Source of the DNA: Hyphomicrobiales bacterium | GTDB taxonomy: Bacteria > Pseudomonadota > Alphaproteobacteria > Rhizobiales > Devosiaceae | Assembly: GCA_027082895.1 (NCBI GenBank) | Contig: JALWTJ010000264.1 | Location: forward strand, 1 to 5,617 | Reading direction: 5' to 3' | DNA: 5,617 nucleotides | Shown: positions 4,725 to 5,617 of the stretch, piece by piece | How the letters are laid out: each line of letters starts with the position of its first letter | Numbering within the stretch: the stretch's first letter is position 1 | Notes under the pieces: model-generated | Databases searched by the model: none | Seen by the model: the letters and a program-made list of their open reading frames with translations, nothing else | Told to the model about the DNA's origin: nothing | Made by a program: the position numbers and the translations under genes

Positions 4725-5617
4725 TCATTCTCCCGACTTGGCCAATACGCTCGCCGAGATGCTTTCCGGCAACGGATCGGGTTTCTCGATCCGTGAGATG
4801 ATCGGCAGAATGATCAGGAAATAAGCGAAATAATAGGCCGTTCCTACCTTGGAAAGTACCAGTGCAACCCCCACGGCAGGCTGCGCGCCCAGATAGACCA
4901 GCATCAGGAAGTTAAGCACGAACAGCCAGTAGAAGGGCTTGAACAGGGGCCGGAAGCTTCCCGAACGAACCTTGGATCCGTCAAGCCACGGCACGAAGAA
5001 CAACACCACGATGGACCCGGCAAAGAAGATCACCCCGCCCAGCTTGGAGTTGATGAACAGCATGTTGAAGTCGATGGCCCGCAGGATCGCATAGAAGGGA
5101 AGGAAATACCATTCCGGCACGATATGGGGCGGCGTCACCGTTGGGTTAGCCGGAATGTAATTGTCCGGATGCCCCAGAATGTCCGGTGCAAAGAACACGA
5201 ACCAGGCAAACGGGATCATGAACACCACGATGGCGAACAGATCCTTCATGGTCAGGTAGGGATGGAAAGGCACCGTGTCATGGGAGGACTTCACCTCGAC
5301 ACCGATCGGGTTGTTGTTCCCCGGCACATGCAGTGCCCAGATGTGCAGCGCCACGACCGCCGCCAGAATGAAGGGCAGCAGGTAGTGCAGGGAGAAGAAA
5401 CGGTTCAGCGTGGCATTGTCCACCGAAAAACCGCCCCGCAAAAGGGTCAGTATCGGATCACCGATCACCGGAATGGCACCAAAAATGTTAGTGATGACCG
5501 TTGCCGCCCAGAAGCTCATCTGCCCCCAGGGCAGAACATAGCCCATGAAGGCCGTTGCCATCATCAGCACGAAGATCACCACGCCCAGCAGCCACAGGAT
5601 TTCCCGCGGCGCCTTGT
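4725..5617 (-). CDS. petB: Cytochrome b of the bc1 complex, N-terminus outside window
   Basis: This is the membrane subunit that oxidises quinol at the Qo site and reduces quinone at Qi through two b haems. The frame runs open through the right edge, giving 296 residues that begin KAPREILWLLGVV; the GTG at 5582 is internal, not a start. Visible marks are the Qo-site GYVLPWGQMSFWAATVITN (fragment 25-43), the second His of each haem pair at His77 and His91 (14 apart, LHYLLP...ALH), HVPGNNNP (96-103), and the PEWY motif (167-170). Several hydrophobic spans follow, ending in a polar tail, ISASVLAKSGE. About 110-130 N-terminal residues, with the first histidine pair, lie beyond the window. Cytochrome c1 follows directly, consistent with a Rieske–cyt b–cyt c1 operon. 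The symbol fbcB is also used. Confidence 0.97.
   Translation of the reverse strand, partial: KAPREILWLLGVVIFVLMMATAFMGYVLPWGQMSFWAATVITNIFGAIPVIGDPILTLLRGGFSVDNATLNRFFSLHYLLPFILAAVVALHIWALHVPGNNNPIGVEVKSSHDTVPFHPYLTMKDLFAIVVFMIPFAWFVFFAPDILGHPDNYIPANPTVTPPHIVPEWYFLPFYAILRAIDFNMLFINSKLGGVIFFAGSIVVLFFVPWLDGSKVRSGSFRPLFKPFYWLFVLNFLMLVYLGAQPAVGVALVLSKVGTAYYFAYFLIILPIISRIEKPDPLPESISASVLAKSGE

Noticed and set aside
3868..4824. 318-codon plus-strand open frame
   Set aside because: It is antisense to cytochrome c1 and the end of cytochrome b, both of which are certain; its length only reflects GC-rich codon bias.

Overview
The window reads as ordinary chromosomal DNA of a moderately GC-rich alphaproteobacterium. 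The grounds are a cytochrome b–cytochrome c1 gene pair of alphaproteobacterial type, a ychF end followed by two MaoC-type hydratase genes, apt next to the bc1 genes, and a roughly 106-bp double-hairpin intergenic repeat of a kind I remember from Rhizobiales-like genomes. The species cannot be named from this.

Layout. On the plus strand lie the C-terminal 119 codons of ychF (1-360), a 345-bp gene-free stretch with a pyrimidine-rich tract and a possible promoter, and two translationally coupled MaoC-like hydratase/dehydratase genes (706-1209 and 1206-1757). The strand then switches, with 65 bp between convergent stop codons. Everything else is on the minus strand. Read in its own direction (right to left) it runs: cytochrome b (N-terminus cut by the window edge), cytochrome c1, a strong intrinsic terminator (3802-3834), apt (3604-3071), the double-hairpin repeat whose outer edge forms the apt stop codon, a small exported DUF2147-type protein (2867-2511), and an exported protein of unknown function (2413-1823).

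How the parts work together. Cytochromes b and c1 are two of the three catalytic subunits of the respiratory bc1 complex (complex III); the Rieske gene is expected just beyond the right edge. Apt salvages adenine and has its own ribosome binding site beyond the bc1 terminator, so it is probably a separate transcription unit. The MaoC pair probably acts on enoyl- or hydroxyacyl-CoA substrates. The two small exported proteins have no known role and may be co-transcribed.

I see no phage, insertion sequence, CRISPR, tRNA or rRNA, and no sign of a new multi-gene system. The items most worth a second look are the repeat fused to the apt stop codon, the fourfold turn motif in the unknown secreted protein, and the unusual start region of the first MaoC gene.
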